A stretch of DNA of 64,000 nt. It comes from Owenia fusiformis (Eukaryota > Annelida > Polychaeta > Sabellida > Oweniidae). The stretch's first letter is position 1. Each line of letters starts with the position of its first letter. Position numbers and translations under genes: made by a program. A model generated the notes under the pieces. It ran no database searches. It was given only the letters and a program-made list of their open reading frames with translations, and was not told where the DNA came from. Below are positions 38,068 to 48,375 of this stretch, one piece after another. The DNA lies in NCBI GenBank assembly GCA_903813345.2, contig CAIIXF020000006.1:1240001-1304000 (forward strand), in the 5' to 3' direction.

Positions 38068-39089
38068 GAAATTACCAAAAAGCAAACATCATCATTTTAT
38101 AACGTTTCGGCCAATGATACATGTAATTCTCTCAATATCCGAAGTTCTGAAATTTTTGCTCGAAGTCAACCCGATGTTTAAAATGTGTAAACAAGAATCA
38201 CTTGTATTTTCACAATTATGAATATATGATAACCGGAGACTAATTTTCATACTTCGTAGCGCATCCATACAGTTTTCATGAACACCGTCTCTGAGCTTTG
38301 AGCACAACCAAATCAGTTAGAACGCAATCGGTACTCAAAATACCTGAATTCCTAAAAAGTGTTGCCTAAGGGTCACCTCCGATGTTTAGAATACACAACA
38401 AAGTATAACTAACCATTTACAGTGTCATGATATATGGATGGGTTGATATAAATATGTGATTTTGTCTCAAATAGTTATCATACACACAAAGAATTATTCT
38501 GACCTACATAAATGGAGATCTTCCATAATGCATTTCAATGGAGGAAAACGTTGTCTGTTATTTTGAGTGTTTCCCTCGATATAAACCGGTATTTCAAACT
38601 GTTTATTAAAGCTTCAATATGTGTTCGTTGTTTTATAATAGTTTTGTGATATTCATTCATGTAATTCCATCGCATTTGAACAGGAAAATATCTGATATTT
38701 TACGATGTCAGTGAGACCAAAATGGCGGCCGATTGAAATAAGGGTGTGTTTGTTACCTACTTTCAATAGATATTTTCTACTCTTCTTTGACATCTAGTGC
38801 TCGTTAATATGGTTTTCCTCAATAGAATACATATTGAAATTATTGTTTATTATGAAAAGTTAATGTCCTCTTTTGATTTCGTTGCGATAAACTCTTGTAA
38901 AGGTAAAATCTCGAAGATTATTAGACGGACAAATGGCATTCGAACAGTAAATTTGGTACTACAAAATCAATGCAACTTAATTTTTTCTATCGAGAGATAA
39001 AATTTAGTATAATAGCTTTTGATATAGTCCAATAAGTTATATACATTTAGGGTAAGTAATACAGAAATTAATATTTGAAATAAGTCGAC

Positions 39090-39180
39090 AAACACACATT
39101 GAAAATCACATCGGACATTTTGATTGTTAATCAGTACAAACCGGAAGTTTGTTCTCTAACGTCCGCGCGATTTGTATAAA
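39090..39180 (+). promoter_or_regulatory. Histone H1 promoter: H1 box and TATA
   Basis: An AAACACA H1 box lies at 39090-39096 and a TATAAA box at 39175-39180, with a CCGGAAG ETS-like word between them. The H1 box is the known histone H1 gene promoter element; position and order match expectation. Start of transcription would be near 39205. Confidence 0.75.
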
Positions 39181-39272
39181 ATCATAACACAGTGATGCTT
39201 CGATCATACATTCAGTTTCATCTGACCATACAACTTGTATTTAGTACAACTAAGCCTAAACAACTTTCAACG

Positions 39273-39833
39273 ATGACAGATGCAGCAGCTAAAGTAGCAA
39301 AGAAGGCAGCCAAGCCTAAGAAGCCAGCAAATCATCCCAAATATATTGAGATGGTCACACAAGCTATCTCGGCTCTGAAGGAACGCTCAGGATCCAGCCG
39401 TGTTGCTATCATGAAGTACATCCAGGCCAACTTCAAGGACCTTGGCGGTGACGCATCTGCCAACTCTCACCTCAAGATGGCTCTCCGTGCTGGGGTAAAG
39501 AGTGGGGCTCTTAAGCAAACCAAAGGAACTGGTGCATCTGGCTCCTTCAAAATCGGCAAGGTCGAGAAGCCTAAGAAGGTCAAGGTAGTCAAGAAGAAAC
39601 CCGCTGCCAAGAAACCCAAGGCAAAGAAACCAGTGGCCAAGAAAGAGAAGAAAGTAAAGACCCCAAAGAAGGCAGCAAAGAAACCAAAAACACCCAAGAA
39701 GGCAGCAAAGAAACCAGCAGCAAAGAAGGCAGCAAAAAAGACTCCAACCAAGAAGGCCGCCAAACCAAAGAAGGCAGCTGCAAAGAAGTCTCCCAAGAAG
39801 AAGGCAGCAGCAAAGAAGCCAGCCAAGAAATAA
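39273..39833 (+). CDS. H1: Linker histone H1
   Basis: Intronless, 186 residues. It has a short basic N-terminal tail (1-20), a winged-helix H15 domain at about 21-95 ([20 protein letters not shown], then [14 protein letters not shown] and a GTGASGSFK end), and a long Lys/Ala/Pro tail with TPKK and SPKK motifs, which are CDK phosphorylation sites in the family. It binds linker DNA at the nucleosome. I chose the ATG at 39273, which begins MTDAAAK; upstream in-frame ATG and GTG codons would add about 27 atypical residues and overlap the expected 5' UTR. A replication-type 3' end follows, so mRNA is probably cell-cycle regulated. No core histone genes are in the window. Strong tail bias produces false antisense frames. 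Confidence 0.97.
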   Translation: MTDAAAKVAKKAAKPKKPANHPKYIEMVTQAISALKERSGSSRVAIMKYIQANFKDLGGDASANSHLKMALRAGVKSGALKQTKGTGASGSFKIGKVEKPKKVKVVKKKPAAKKPKAKKPVAKKEKKVKTPKKAAKKPKTPKKAAKKPAAKKAAKKTPTKKAAKPKKAAAKKSPKKKAAAKKPAKK

Positions 39834-39857
39834 ACGTTAGCTCAACAAAAAACCAAA

Positions 39858-39895
39858 GGCCCTTTTCAGGGCCACCCTTTACTTACAAAAGAGAT
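39858..39895 (+). terminator. Histone 3' end: stem-loop and purine-rich HDE
   Basis: GGCCCT-TTTC-AGGGCC (39858-39873) followed by ACCC is the canonical replication-dependent histone stem-loop bound by SLBP. An AAAAGAGAT element at 39887-39895 fits the U7 snRNP downstream element. It lies 25 nt after the H1 stop codon. Confidence 0.95.
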
Positions 39896-40084
39896 TTTAG
39901 GTTTTTTGAATATCTTCACGCTACCATTGGTTAGATGCCTTAATATAGGTTATTTACTGGTCGGGATTGAATATGGGTTTTATTCCTCGGAAAATATGAT
40001 ATCGACCGAGGGATAAACGGACAATCCTATGGTTTTTCAAAAACTATCAATTATATCCACTCATGGATATCAATTCATGCTAAT

Positions 40085-40215
40085 TATTTACTGGTCGGTA
40101 TTCAATGTTGGTTTATTCCTAGACTCGTAACAAGATGATATTTCCGTCTGGCCCTCGGGAAATATCATATTGTCCCTCGGAATAAAACCCATATTGAAAA
40201 TAACCTCTATAACAT
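40085..40215. repeat. Foldback family R3, good copy
   Basis: Runs from ATTTACTGGTCGG to AATAACCTCTAT. The centre GGCCCTCGGGAAATATCATA is followed by TGTCCCTCGGAATAAAACCC. A reverse-like half copy lies just upstream at 39950-40030. Confidence 0.65.
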
Positions 40216-40447
40216 TCCATTTAGATATAACAAGTAGTGAATGGAGGCTGAAATTCCCAGGGGTATATAACAACAATACAATACCATATATTGGCTATCT
40301 ACCCATTATGGGCATAATTTATTAAATACATTTAAATTGTGTATGTTTCTCTAAACTACTTTTGCAAAAGTGTGGTATCACAAAATGTATATATGCAAAG
40401 CCTACCACTCGTCTATAGCATGGAGCCAGTGGCATGAATAACTACTT

Positions 40448-40972
40448 CACTGGTGATCCACTCGATTACGCTGGTTACCGAAACGGTTCGTTTTGGTAAC
40501 AAAATGTCGGAACGTCGAAGGTACGATTTTTCTCTTTTCCTTATTTCACACGTTGTAAGCAGAATTCCCACGACATTTTTTAACACAAACGTGTATCAGT
40601 ATCATATGTTTAAGAAATGTACATATGTGCAAACAAATAGTTCAGAAGACAACAGAATCGTCGATTTAATTCTTCACTTAAGTTACACAAACGGTTTTTC
40701 GAAAAAACAGTTAAGATGATCACGTTTAACCAAAACCGTTTATGTAACTTAAATCGACGATTCTGCTGTCTTCTGAGCTATTTTTTTCGCAAACATTAAC
40801 ATTTTCTAAAACATATGATACTGATATAAGTTTGTGAGAAAAAACGTCGTGGGAATTCTACCTACAACGCGTGAAATAAGGAAAAAAGAAAAATCGTACC
40901 ATCGACGTTCCGACATTTTGTTACCAAAACGAATCGTTTTGGTAACCAGCGTAATCGAGTGGATCACCAGTG
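40448..40972. mobile_element. 525-bp CAC...GTG foldback element
   Basis: TSD TACTT (40443-40447 and 40973-40977). Ends CACTGGTGATCCACTCGATT and AATCGAGTGGATCACCAGTG are perfect inverted copies; the arms pair over about 240 bp each with several small differences. It ends 23 bp from the stop of the minus-strand olfactomedin gene, so it probably lies in the 3' UTR. Confidence 0.88.
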
Positions 40973-40995
40973 TACTTTAAACTCGATCGATGCCA

Positions 40996-42504
40996 TTAAT
41001 AATTTGATTGAAACGTGATATCATACTTTTCCATACGTTTACAATTCCACACGTGTAGCTTCTGTTCTCTGTTGCTGTATTCCACCATAGTAATGTCTCC
41101 ATACAGGTTATCACATTCAGCGTGTCTTAGATGGTGAAATGGAATATCGTTGGGCCCTAAATGTTGTTGAATGTTGTTGTTTGTGTCAAATGTGTATCGT
41201 ATATACGTATCGACGTCTGTAGCACTATCAATGACATACATGGCACCACAGCTCATGAAAGCATTACCGGCTAAGTTGCGGGTGAAATCAGTGAAATAGT
41301 AACGGGAAATGTTCATAGCTACGGGGTCTAGCTTTCCAATGGATATTTCATGTTGATCTGCTACAGACGCAAAAAGTACCCAGAGTCCATTCTCATCAAC
41401 TGAGAAGTCCATGTATCCACCGCCATTGGAGTACTCATCTTGTCCAGGCGTAACACCAGCATCCGGCAACTCCACCAGTCTTGCCTCTTGGGTGGATAAT
41501 TTGAATTTCATAACATACCTAGTGTTATAGACATTACAAAACAGCGCATTCTGATAAACGACGTTGTTGGTACCTTCACATGTGTATGGTAGGCTATAAA
41601 CCATAGCGTTGCCAGCGTCGACAGCGTCTTCGTTGGCGTACTCGTACAATGTGTTCGACGTTGCACCATCGAGTACCCAGACCTGTGGCGACAGAACGTC
41701 AATGCGGTCATCTTTCATCCACTGCCCTACTTCGGCTTGGAGTCTAGTTGCAAAAAAACTCCCATCCGTTATACCTGTCACGTTCCTTGGACACGCTCTG
41801 CCTAGGAAAATGAAACAAAAGAATTAATATAGACTCTGTAATACAATTGCGTTATTCAACCTCACTCGAAAATGTTCTGCAAATGTGTTATATTTCTTAT
41901 TGAACAAATATTGACAATAGTAGCCTACCATTCCAAGGATCTGGGAATCATTCTGAGGAATCATGATTATTGAATACAAAAACTCGACGACATAACGTTG
42001 CCATCTTTTGACAGTCATTGCTGATTTTAAAATCGACTCGCATTGGTTAAATCATGGGATTTCAATAGACTCCATAATAGAAGTATCTCCTACTTGTGCA
42101 GTTAACATTGTGGGGATAATCGCAAATGTTTGTGATTGGGTTGAAATGCAATCCACCAGGACATTGCTGAGGGTAAGCGATTCCATTTGAACACTGCCAA
42201 TAACGTGTGCAGTTAGCTCAGCAAAGAATCCATCAATAGGCGCTTCGTTCTCATCCCTTGGACATTCGAAAGCAACAGCGGCTATGATTGACAGTGGAAC
42301 ACCTAAAATTCAAAAGGTATAGTTGAAACAAATAACGAATGTATATTGCTGAACTTTGACGAGCAAGAACGCAATTTATGACCTGATTTAGCTCGAGATC
42401 TTACAGAAATCACTTTCCATCAGATTTATGCCTCGACCATGGGCTTTCAACTGGAGAAAAAACTTACCGACAACCACGATAAGACAAATCGACCATGAAT
42501 TCAT
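40996..42504 (-). CDS. Secreted olfactomedin-domain protein A
   Basis: Proposed coding exons on minus are 42504-42468, 42302-42195 and 41801-40996, giving 316 residues. Exon 1 encodes a signal peptide (MNSWSICLIVVVG...). Exon 2 begins with the rest of the signal and FECPRDEN. Exon 3 carries a full olfactomedin domain: ACPRNVTG start, VGQWMKDD, TNNVVYQNALFC, MDFSVDENGLWVLFAS, NAFMSCGAMYVI, and the LHVWNCKRMEKYDITF end. Olfactomedin domains form beta-propellers in extracellular proteins that bind matrix or receptors. The exon 2 donor (A|GTGTTC at 42195) is weak and chosen because it restores phase; an extra small exon cannot be excluded. Head to head with olfactomedin gene B, with equal first-exon length and phase, so the two are likely duplicates. 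Confidence 0.83.
42437..42453. repeat. Half copy of the CATGGGCTTTCAACT palindrome
   Basis: CATGGGCTTTCAACTGG matches the left half of the 33-bp palindromic inserts at 34066 and 37595. The right half is not present. It sits in intron 1 of olfactomedin gene A, about 15 nt downstream of the splice donor. Confidence 0.4.
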
Positions 42505-42766
42505 AATATCGAATAAAAATACTCGTTAGGCTAAAATGAACAAGTCCCAAAGTGAGTCCGCTCATTAAAAGTTATTTCAATGGTATCGTGTGATCAGGAC
42601 ATATGTTGCTATTTGATAGTGTTGTTTACGTTGTTTCTTTTAAAAAAAACGTCTGTGCGTATACAATCAGTTCAATCATGTAAGCTGAATATAGGATACC
42701 AGGTCCCGTCACGTTCATTAACCGATTGCTCGAAGCTTCTTTTTGAGAAATTGTTTGTAGGTTGTC
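42505..42766. promoter_or_regulatory. Divergent promoter of the olfactomedin pair
   Basis: Only 262 bp separate the two start codons, so both transcripts must start here or in overlapping leaders. No clear TATA box or CpG island is seen. Role inferred from the head-to-head layout. Confidence 0.55.
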
Positions 42767-45700
42767 ATGGTGATGTCTGTTTTTGCTCTTTTGTTATATA
42801 CAGGTGAGTGATACAGTACGACAGATTACAGCCAGACTGCGGAAAATAGAATTAATTTGCAAGGCACAGCTGGTTGAACAATATGCGAGAAGTAACAACC
42901 TTGCTTGTTCATGTCCTCCATTACCACCCTGGGTATAGTCTGTCACGTGACTTCATGGATGACGTGTGCGCGAGTGATTCGCATTTTATTTCGCTTGAGG
43001 TTTGTAATCACACTTTTTACATGTTTTAAGATTTTGTATCTCTGTGAAACTTGTCCCGTACCATCAATGTCTGAAGACGATCTAATTCACCAAATATCTC
43101 ATCCAAGCGTGTCCCGGTTAAAGAGAAATTCGCACTTTTGTGTCTCGCAAAATGACGTGTGCGCGAGTAAATCGAATTTTACGAAGGATGGGTGCGCGAG
43201 TCTAAAATATTTTTATTCACTTGAGACAATTCTGCAAGCTAAGGCAGAATTCAACTCACGTGACATTTGTTTTTGTCATCTTAAAGTAGTATGTTAAAGA
43301 ATAGTTTGCTATTTTGTAGATGTTTCATGTATGGCACATACATACATGTCTACGTTTAATGACAATAAATGTTTTGAAATAGCTTGTAGGGCTGTCCGGC
43401 ATTGCAGGTGAATTAAAATTTGAACCAAAAATTGAATTAAATTTTTGGCGGTCTCATAAAACCGGCAGCATATTCATTTATTGACATCCCATACAAGGGG
43501 GGGGGGGTTAGAGTTGTTATGTGGTTACTCGGCATCCGCCACGATCAGAACCATGTAAGGAATAGTAAGGGGAAGCCCATGATACCAAGTAATATCAAAT
43601 AATTATAGCAGCTTCTAACTTCTTCCGCATCCCCACCCTTGGTATACGCAGCTGACAAAATGGATCGGTACGGGTCAAAAGCTGGACCGGTACGGGTTAA
43701 CGGTTTTATTTGAATTTAAAACAGCTATAACTTGCTCAATATTGACTTCTTCGTATCTAAGTTGAAATATATGATCCCTCCGAATGAATTTAAGTACCCC
43801 CAAAGTTCACCCGTACAGGTCCAGCTTTTGACCCATACCGGTCCATTTCGTCAGCTGCGTATACCAAGGGTGATCCCACATACTTTGTTTTTACAGACTC
43901 AGAAATCAATGTTCGCTATAAATGTAGCAATATAATATGAGCTTTCGTGTACTCAGATCCTCCATTTGTAAAAAAACAATTGAAGAACAGCATAATAGAA
44001 AGTCAAATACAAAATTGATTTGCGCCCAAAATAGTTTGGGTAATGATTCCCGTCACTACCATGCATTTGTCCCCAAAGCAAGGTATTCTGATGGGTAAAA
44101 TCTTGATACCTCCCCCTCCCCTACTAAAAATGATTTGAATTTGGTTTAAAAATATATACCCCAAGAACACTTTAAGGTATCATAAATTATTGAGGTAGTT
44201 ATTAGTTAGAAAACACCGTGCCCTTATAGTATTTATTACAATTCTAGAACAATTTCATGAAACGACTCATAAGGAAATTGTTTTTGTAACTGTTTATACA
44301 TTTCACTTGTTATTATTAGTTTCAGGTATTTAATATGGATAGCCCAAGCACGAGTGGTTTAGAAACTACTGTCAGAAGTCTAGATGGGCTCTCTTTTTAC
44401 ATTTGCTTTAGCCTCTGGGGTACATAGCATAGTTTTCTTTGTAATGTGGTCGTGTGGACTATCATGTTCAGCTTTAATCAATTTTATTTTGTTGTTTATT
44501 GAATCAATCTGGATTCTTTCGTTTGATAGTTCTTTTTCGAATGGAATGAAGCCATACCGTTTAGACATGTATGACATAAAACCATTTTCGTGGTTTAAAA
44601 CTCTTACATAAAAACGAAATTCGTCATACTTATGTTCTTCCCAGGTATGAAGGGCTACACCCTCTAGGCCTTCGAACCTTTGAGTTCCTGGTGGACAGTG
44701 GTAGCAGGCGTACATATTTCGTGCAAAGGGAGAAAGGTATGCTTTTCATATGTTATTAAATCACCTTGTAACAAAATCAATATTGTGTCTAGCTTGCAGA
44801 ATTGTTTAAAATGAATATAAATATGTTAGACTCGCGCACCCATCCTTCGTAAAATTCGATTTACTCGCGCACACGTCATTTTGCGAGACACAAAAGTGCG
44901 AATTTCTCTTTAACCGGGACACGCTTGGATGAGATATTTGGTGAATTAGATCGTCTTCAGACATTGATGGTACGGGACAAGTTTCACAGAGATACAAAAT
45001 CTTAAAACATGTAAAAAGTGTGATTATAAACCTCAAGCGAAAGAAAATGCGAATCACTCGCGCACACGTCATCCATGAAGTCACGTGACAGACTATACCC
45101 AGGGTGATTACTCTTTGTAGGAATACTAACAACGGGTTTTGTTTCTGGACAATTCACTTGTCCCGGAACAGTAGATGACAATTACCCCAACCCTAACTCA
45201 TGCAGATCCTACTGGAGATGTAGGAACAATATAGCTACTCTTGTAACATGTCCCACTAATAGTGATTCAGGTCCGCAACATTTCGATCCTAACCGAAAGC
45301 TATATGTGATTTGGCGTATAGAGCTGGATGCATTAGTAAGAAACTATTCTCAATTTCGTCTTTGGTCTTTGGGCATTATTGTAAAAATGCGATAGAACTA
45401 GAAGGAATATTTTGAAATTATGACAACTCGTCTTTTCTTCTGTTTGGTGCCATGAATATCTCGTGTTGTTCATTATCATTAACTTGTGAATCTTCATTGC
45501 TGCACATACTTAGATACTGCGTGTCAACGGCATGTGACATCCATAGGGACGCGAACATATGTAAACACACGAGGAGCCGCGGCGAGAGACGGAGCTTGGA
45601 TGACCGACCAAGTACCCATTGATGAATCATCTGTGTCAAAAATTTGGATTTTTGAAGGAACAAGGTTAAACAATAAAACAACTATTGAATTAAATAAAAG

Positions 45701-46838
45701 AAAGTTCCGATAGTATCTAAGCAGTATCTTCTTTTTAACTTATATCTTAAAATTTGATTATATAGGCAACATTGCTACATGTGTTAAACCAAATTGCCAT
45801 ATAAGCAGTGTATACTCCATAGTTTGCATTGTTTGAGATCAGGAATAAATAAATAGTACAATAACGTCATTTCGAAGGGCAATAAAGTCCCCAAGGTCCA
45901 ATATTTCACTATATTGCCCGCAGAAATGGCATCAATAGTATTATTACCACCGTTAATGACCAGGGCTGAAATAGCAAGAAAATCTTACGTACTGAACGAT
46001 ATCTAATTTCCCGGGGAAAATTACCGGTCATTAATTGCATTATTGACCGCCATTATGGACAGCCACTATGATGTCACATATTGCCCAGGTCGATATAGTA
46101 AAATGAATGCCTTCTAAACTAGCACTAAAACCCCTAGAACTGGCGCGGCAAGGTGGCAATAATACATTGTTGTACATTTTCAGATCCGACAGACTACTCC
46201 AGTTCAGTAATCTTGAAAACTTGAATAACAATATCACCGAAAGTATATTCACGATGCCCTTTGAATGCATGGGAACAGGCTCCCTAGTGGCAAATGGACG
46301 AATTTACTGTCATATCTACGGCACAAAGTACATGATGCAATGTTCTCTGAATACTGGATCATGTGTGGAAAGAGCACTTCCCGATATTGGTATTGGGCCG
46401 GATGAGGAATATTCTCTCAATGGACTGAATAACTTTATAGATTTCCAGCATACTGAGCAGGGAATATGGGTCTTGTATGCTAGTATCTTCAACAGCTTTA
46501 ATGTTATCATCGAGAGAATCGACCCAGTGAATCTAACTGTTATTGAAAGGTATGAATCAGCCATTCCAAAAAGATTAATAGGCAATGCCTTCATCGTGTG
46601 TAGCGATGTTTATGGCATCGAAAGGGCCGATGGCACCTCATCGTATGTAAGTTACAAGTACGACAGAATAGCAAATACGACTACAAGCCTCTCCAGGAAC
46701 CAGCTTCCGTTCAACCACACACTTGGGTGTGGTAGCTCTGCCTGGATCACGCAACTTAGTTACAACTGGGTTGCGGAAAGACTTCTTGTATGGAACTGTG
46801 GCATACAGGAGATGTACGACTTGACATTTGTGAAATAA
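42767..46838 (+). CDS. Secreted CBM14-like plus olfactomedin protein B
   Basis: Proposed exons are 42767-42803, 45121-45315, 45514-45664 and 46184-46838, giving 345 residues. Exon 1 (37 nt) plus the start of exon 2 encode a signal peptide, MVMSVFALLLYTG then ILTTGFVSG. Exon 2 continues with a chitin-binding type 2 (CBM14/peritrophin) pattern: FTCPGTVDDNYPNPNSC, SYWRC, TLVTC, FDPNRKL; the last two family cysteines are missing or replaced (Tyr in KLY). Exons 3 and 4 encode an olfactomedin domain: ACQRHVTSIG, DGAWMTD, FIDFQHTEQGIWVLYAS, GNAFIVCSDVYGI, LLVWNCGIQEMYDLTF. Intron 1 is filled by a 2.2 kb transposon ending 14 bp before exon 2. The exon 2 donor (C|GTATAG) is chosen for phase; GTAAGA at 45340 is stronger but out of phase. 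Other borders are firm. Confidence 0.85.
43634..43872. mobile_element. 239-bp CAC...GTG foldback MITE, nested
   Basis: TSD ATCCC (43629-43633 and 43873-43877). Ends CACCCTTGGTATACGCAGCT and AGCTGCGTATACCAAGGGTG. Sub-terminal GGTACGGGT and ACCCGTAC words repeat. Inserted within the 42925-45106 element. Confidence 0.88.
44380..44715 (-). CDS. Zinc-finger-like reading frame inside a transposon
   Basis: A 111-codon frame with ATG. The N-terminus has a C2H2-like pattern: CYHCPPGTQ, then HTWEEH, spaced Cys-x2-Cys-x12-His-x4-His. The rest (YVRVLNHENGFMSYMSKRYG, later a Lys/Glu-rich part) is not recognised. It lies inside the 2.2 kb element at 42925-45106, so it may be a remnant of a transposon-encoded DNA-binding protein or a captured exon. 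It has no visible promoter or splice partner. I do not assign a function. Confidence 0.3.
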   Translation of the reverse strand: MYACYHCPPGTQRFEGLEGVALHTWEEHKYDEFRFYVRVLNHENGFMSYMSKRYGFIPFEKELSNERIQIDSINNKIKLIKAEHDSPHDHITKKTMLCTPEAKANVKREPI

Positions 46839-46945
46839 CGTTTTTAGAAGCATAGAAATGACTAGTGACACAAAAACGCGACCCCCAATTTTGGGCTCTG
46901 TACAGTTTTAGTGAAAACAAATTTTGGGCGTCGCATCAATATTTT

Positions 46946-46951
46946 AATAAA
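46946..46951 (+). terminator. Candidate polyA signal of olfactomedin gene B
   Basis: AATAAA about 110 nt after the stop codon at 46838. Single motif in AT-rich DNA, so only suggestive. Confidence 0.4.
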
Positions 46952-46959
46952 TTCAGATT

Positions 46960-48340
46960 TTCAAATATGGTATATTTATATTTATCCCATACTTGGACGT
47001 GTTACAGGTACATAAAGCCAGTTTGTAAAAACTTATATTTTCATCAGCGGGCAGATATAGCTTTACGTCCCGCTCCGAGCGGGCAGATATAGTATATCTG
47101 CCCGCTACGTCATAATCGTCGCTCGCATATTTGTTCATAATTTGTAACGTTCGCGTAATGACTGTGGAGAAAACACAGACAATCGGGATCTGTTTGATAG
47201 CAAGGAGCATCCACTTAATCAATCAAAAATTCGAGAAAATAAATATGGGAATATTTGAGAGAACAGGAAAATCCACCCACGGCCAAGAAAACAAAACTGG
47301 ACATGAATATTCTAAAATATGTCCACGATTGAACAATTTGAACCAGATGACCAAGATTGGTATGGGATAAACATATTATCCTATAGTCGGTTCAGGATAT
47401 TGGGATTATCCCTTGGCCAATATAACATATTTTCCCTCGGGACCTGCGGCCCTCGGGCAAATATATTATATTTGCCTCGGGATAATCCCAATATCCTGAA
47501 CCTCATATAGGATAATCTCTATTTATCCTATGCCAAGTAGAGTTTTTGGGAGATAAGTTGGTAAGATATATACCGTATCCTGATTTTGAGGTTTCCATAT
47601 CCTGAACCTCCATCTCCCGCTTCGGTGCATATCTTCCCGCTTCCGGTAATTTCACTGAAAACTCTACTTGGTATAGAATAAAGCAGTTATGTACGGTCGG
47701 TTTGGATATAGGGTTCATCCCTCTTGAGATATGCACATCTCCCTCTGGATAAACCCGATATCCAAAACCTCCCAGTACATAACCCTTATTTATCCAATAC
47801 TTGGACGTGTTTCAGGTACATAAAGCCGGTTTGTAAAAACCTATATTTTCATCAGCGGGCAGATATAAGGGTTATGTACTGGGAGGTTTTGGATACAGGT
47901 TTTATCCCAAGGGAAATATGTGTATATCCAGAGGGACCGCAGGGACCGAGGGATATACACATATTTCCCGAGGGATAAACCCTGTATCCAAAACCGACCG
48001 TACATAACAGATGTATTTCATACCTACTGATGTTCTAGGTACGTCATATACCTTATCCAAATATTGAAAAATAAAATTTGAAAAAATTTTTGAAAAAAAA
48101 AGTGAAAAAAATTTTGAAAAAGAATGTGAAAAAAAATTGGGAAAAAATGGGGAAAATTTAAAAAAAATTTTTTTGAAAAAATTCAAAAAAAAGTTGAAAA
48201 AAAATTTCAGGAGCGGGACCGGGATGGATACAGCGTGTATCCATCCCGCCCCGGGCCTTGGCTAGATACAGTATATATTCCCGCTCGTTATGTACCTAGA
48301 ACCTCAGTAGGTATGAAATACATAGAGGTTATTTAATGGG
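46960..48340. repeat. Cluster of palindromic and direct repeats
   Basis: A block with ATACTTGGACGTGT and TTTCATCAGCGGGCAGATAT occurs at about 46985-47065 and again at 47790-47870. Palindromes around GCGGGCAGATATA occur at 47080-47106. Mirror blocks of GTTATGTACGGTCGG with GAGGGATATACACATATTTC occur at 47690-48010. An A-rich low-complexity stretch covers 48060-48210. No gene was seen. Confidence 0.7.
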
Positions 48341-48375
48341 AGGGATGGAATATGGATTTTATTCCGAGGGAAATA

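Larger units (their letters stand above)
34961..39085. other. Intergenic repeats between PRDX6 and histone H1
   Basis: No exon recognised. It contains the short hairpin CCACGGCCTGTGCTAT with its near complement (35295-35342), an (AAAC)n run (35394-35420), R2 copy 2 (35866-36106), a hairpin with 18-bp arms (36135-36179), a GTAGCCAGG-type repeat (from about 36286) whose inverse is near 37963-37975, a ~78-bp tandem array, and two ultrashort palindromic inserts. Confidence 0.6.
42925..45106. mobile_element. 2.2 kb CAC...GTG element inserted beside a splice acceptor
   Basis: TSD ATTAC (42920-42924 and 45107-45111). Ends CACCCTGGGTATAGTCTGTC and its complement; TIRs extend about 285 bp with very few changes and contain repeated GTGCGCGAGT words. 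It lies in intron 1 of olfactomedin gene B, leaving only ATTACTCTTTGTAG before exon 2. A 239-bp element of similar type is nested at 43634-43872. No transposase is recognisable. Confidence 0.88.

Noticed and set aside
39467-39826. Phe/Ala-rich minus-strand frames
   Set aside because: Antisense shadow of the Lys/Ala-rich histone H1 tail.
42925-45106. Two related ORFs (42905-43297 plus, 44806-45132 minus) as duplicated genes
   Set aside because: Both are the TIR of one transposon read in opposite directions.
45316-45349. GTAAGA at 45340 as donor of exon 2 in olfactomedin gene B
   Set aside because: It is a better donor sequence but gives phase 0, which breaks the frame with exon 3. I kept the phase-1 donor and flagged the doubt.
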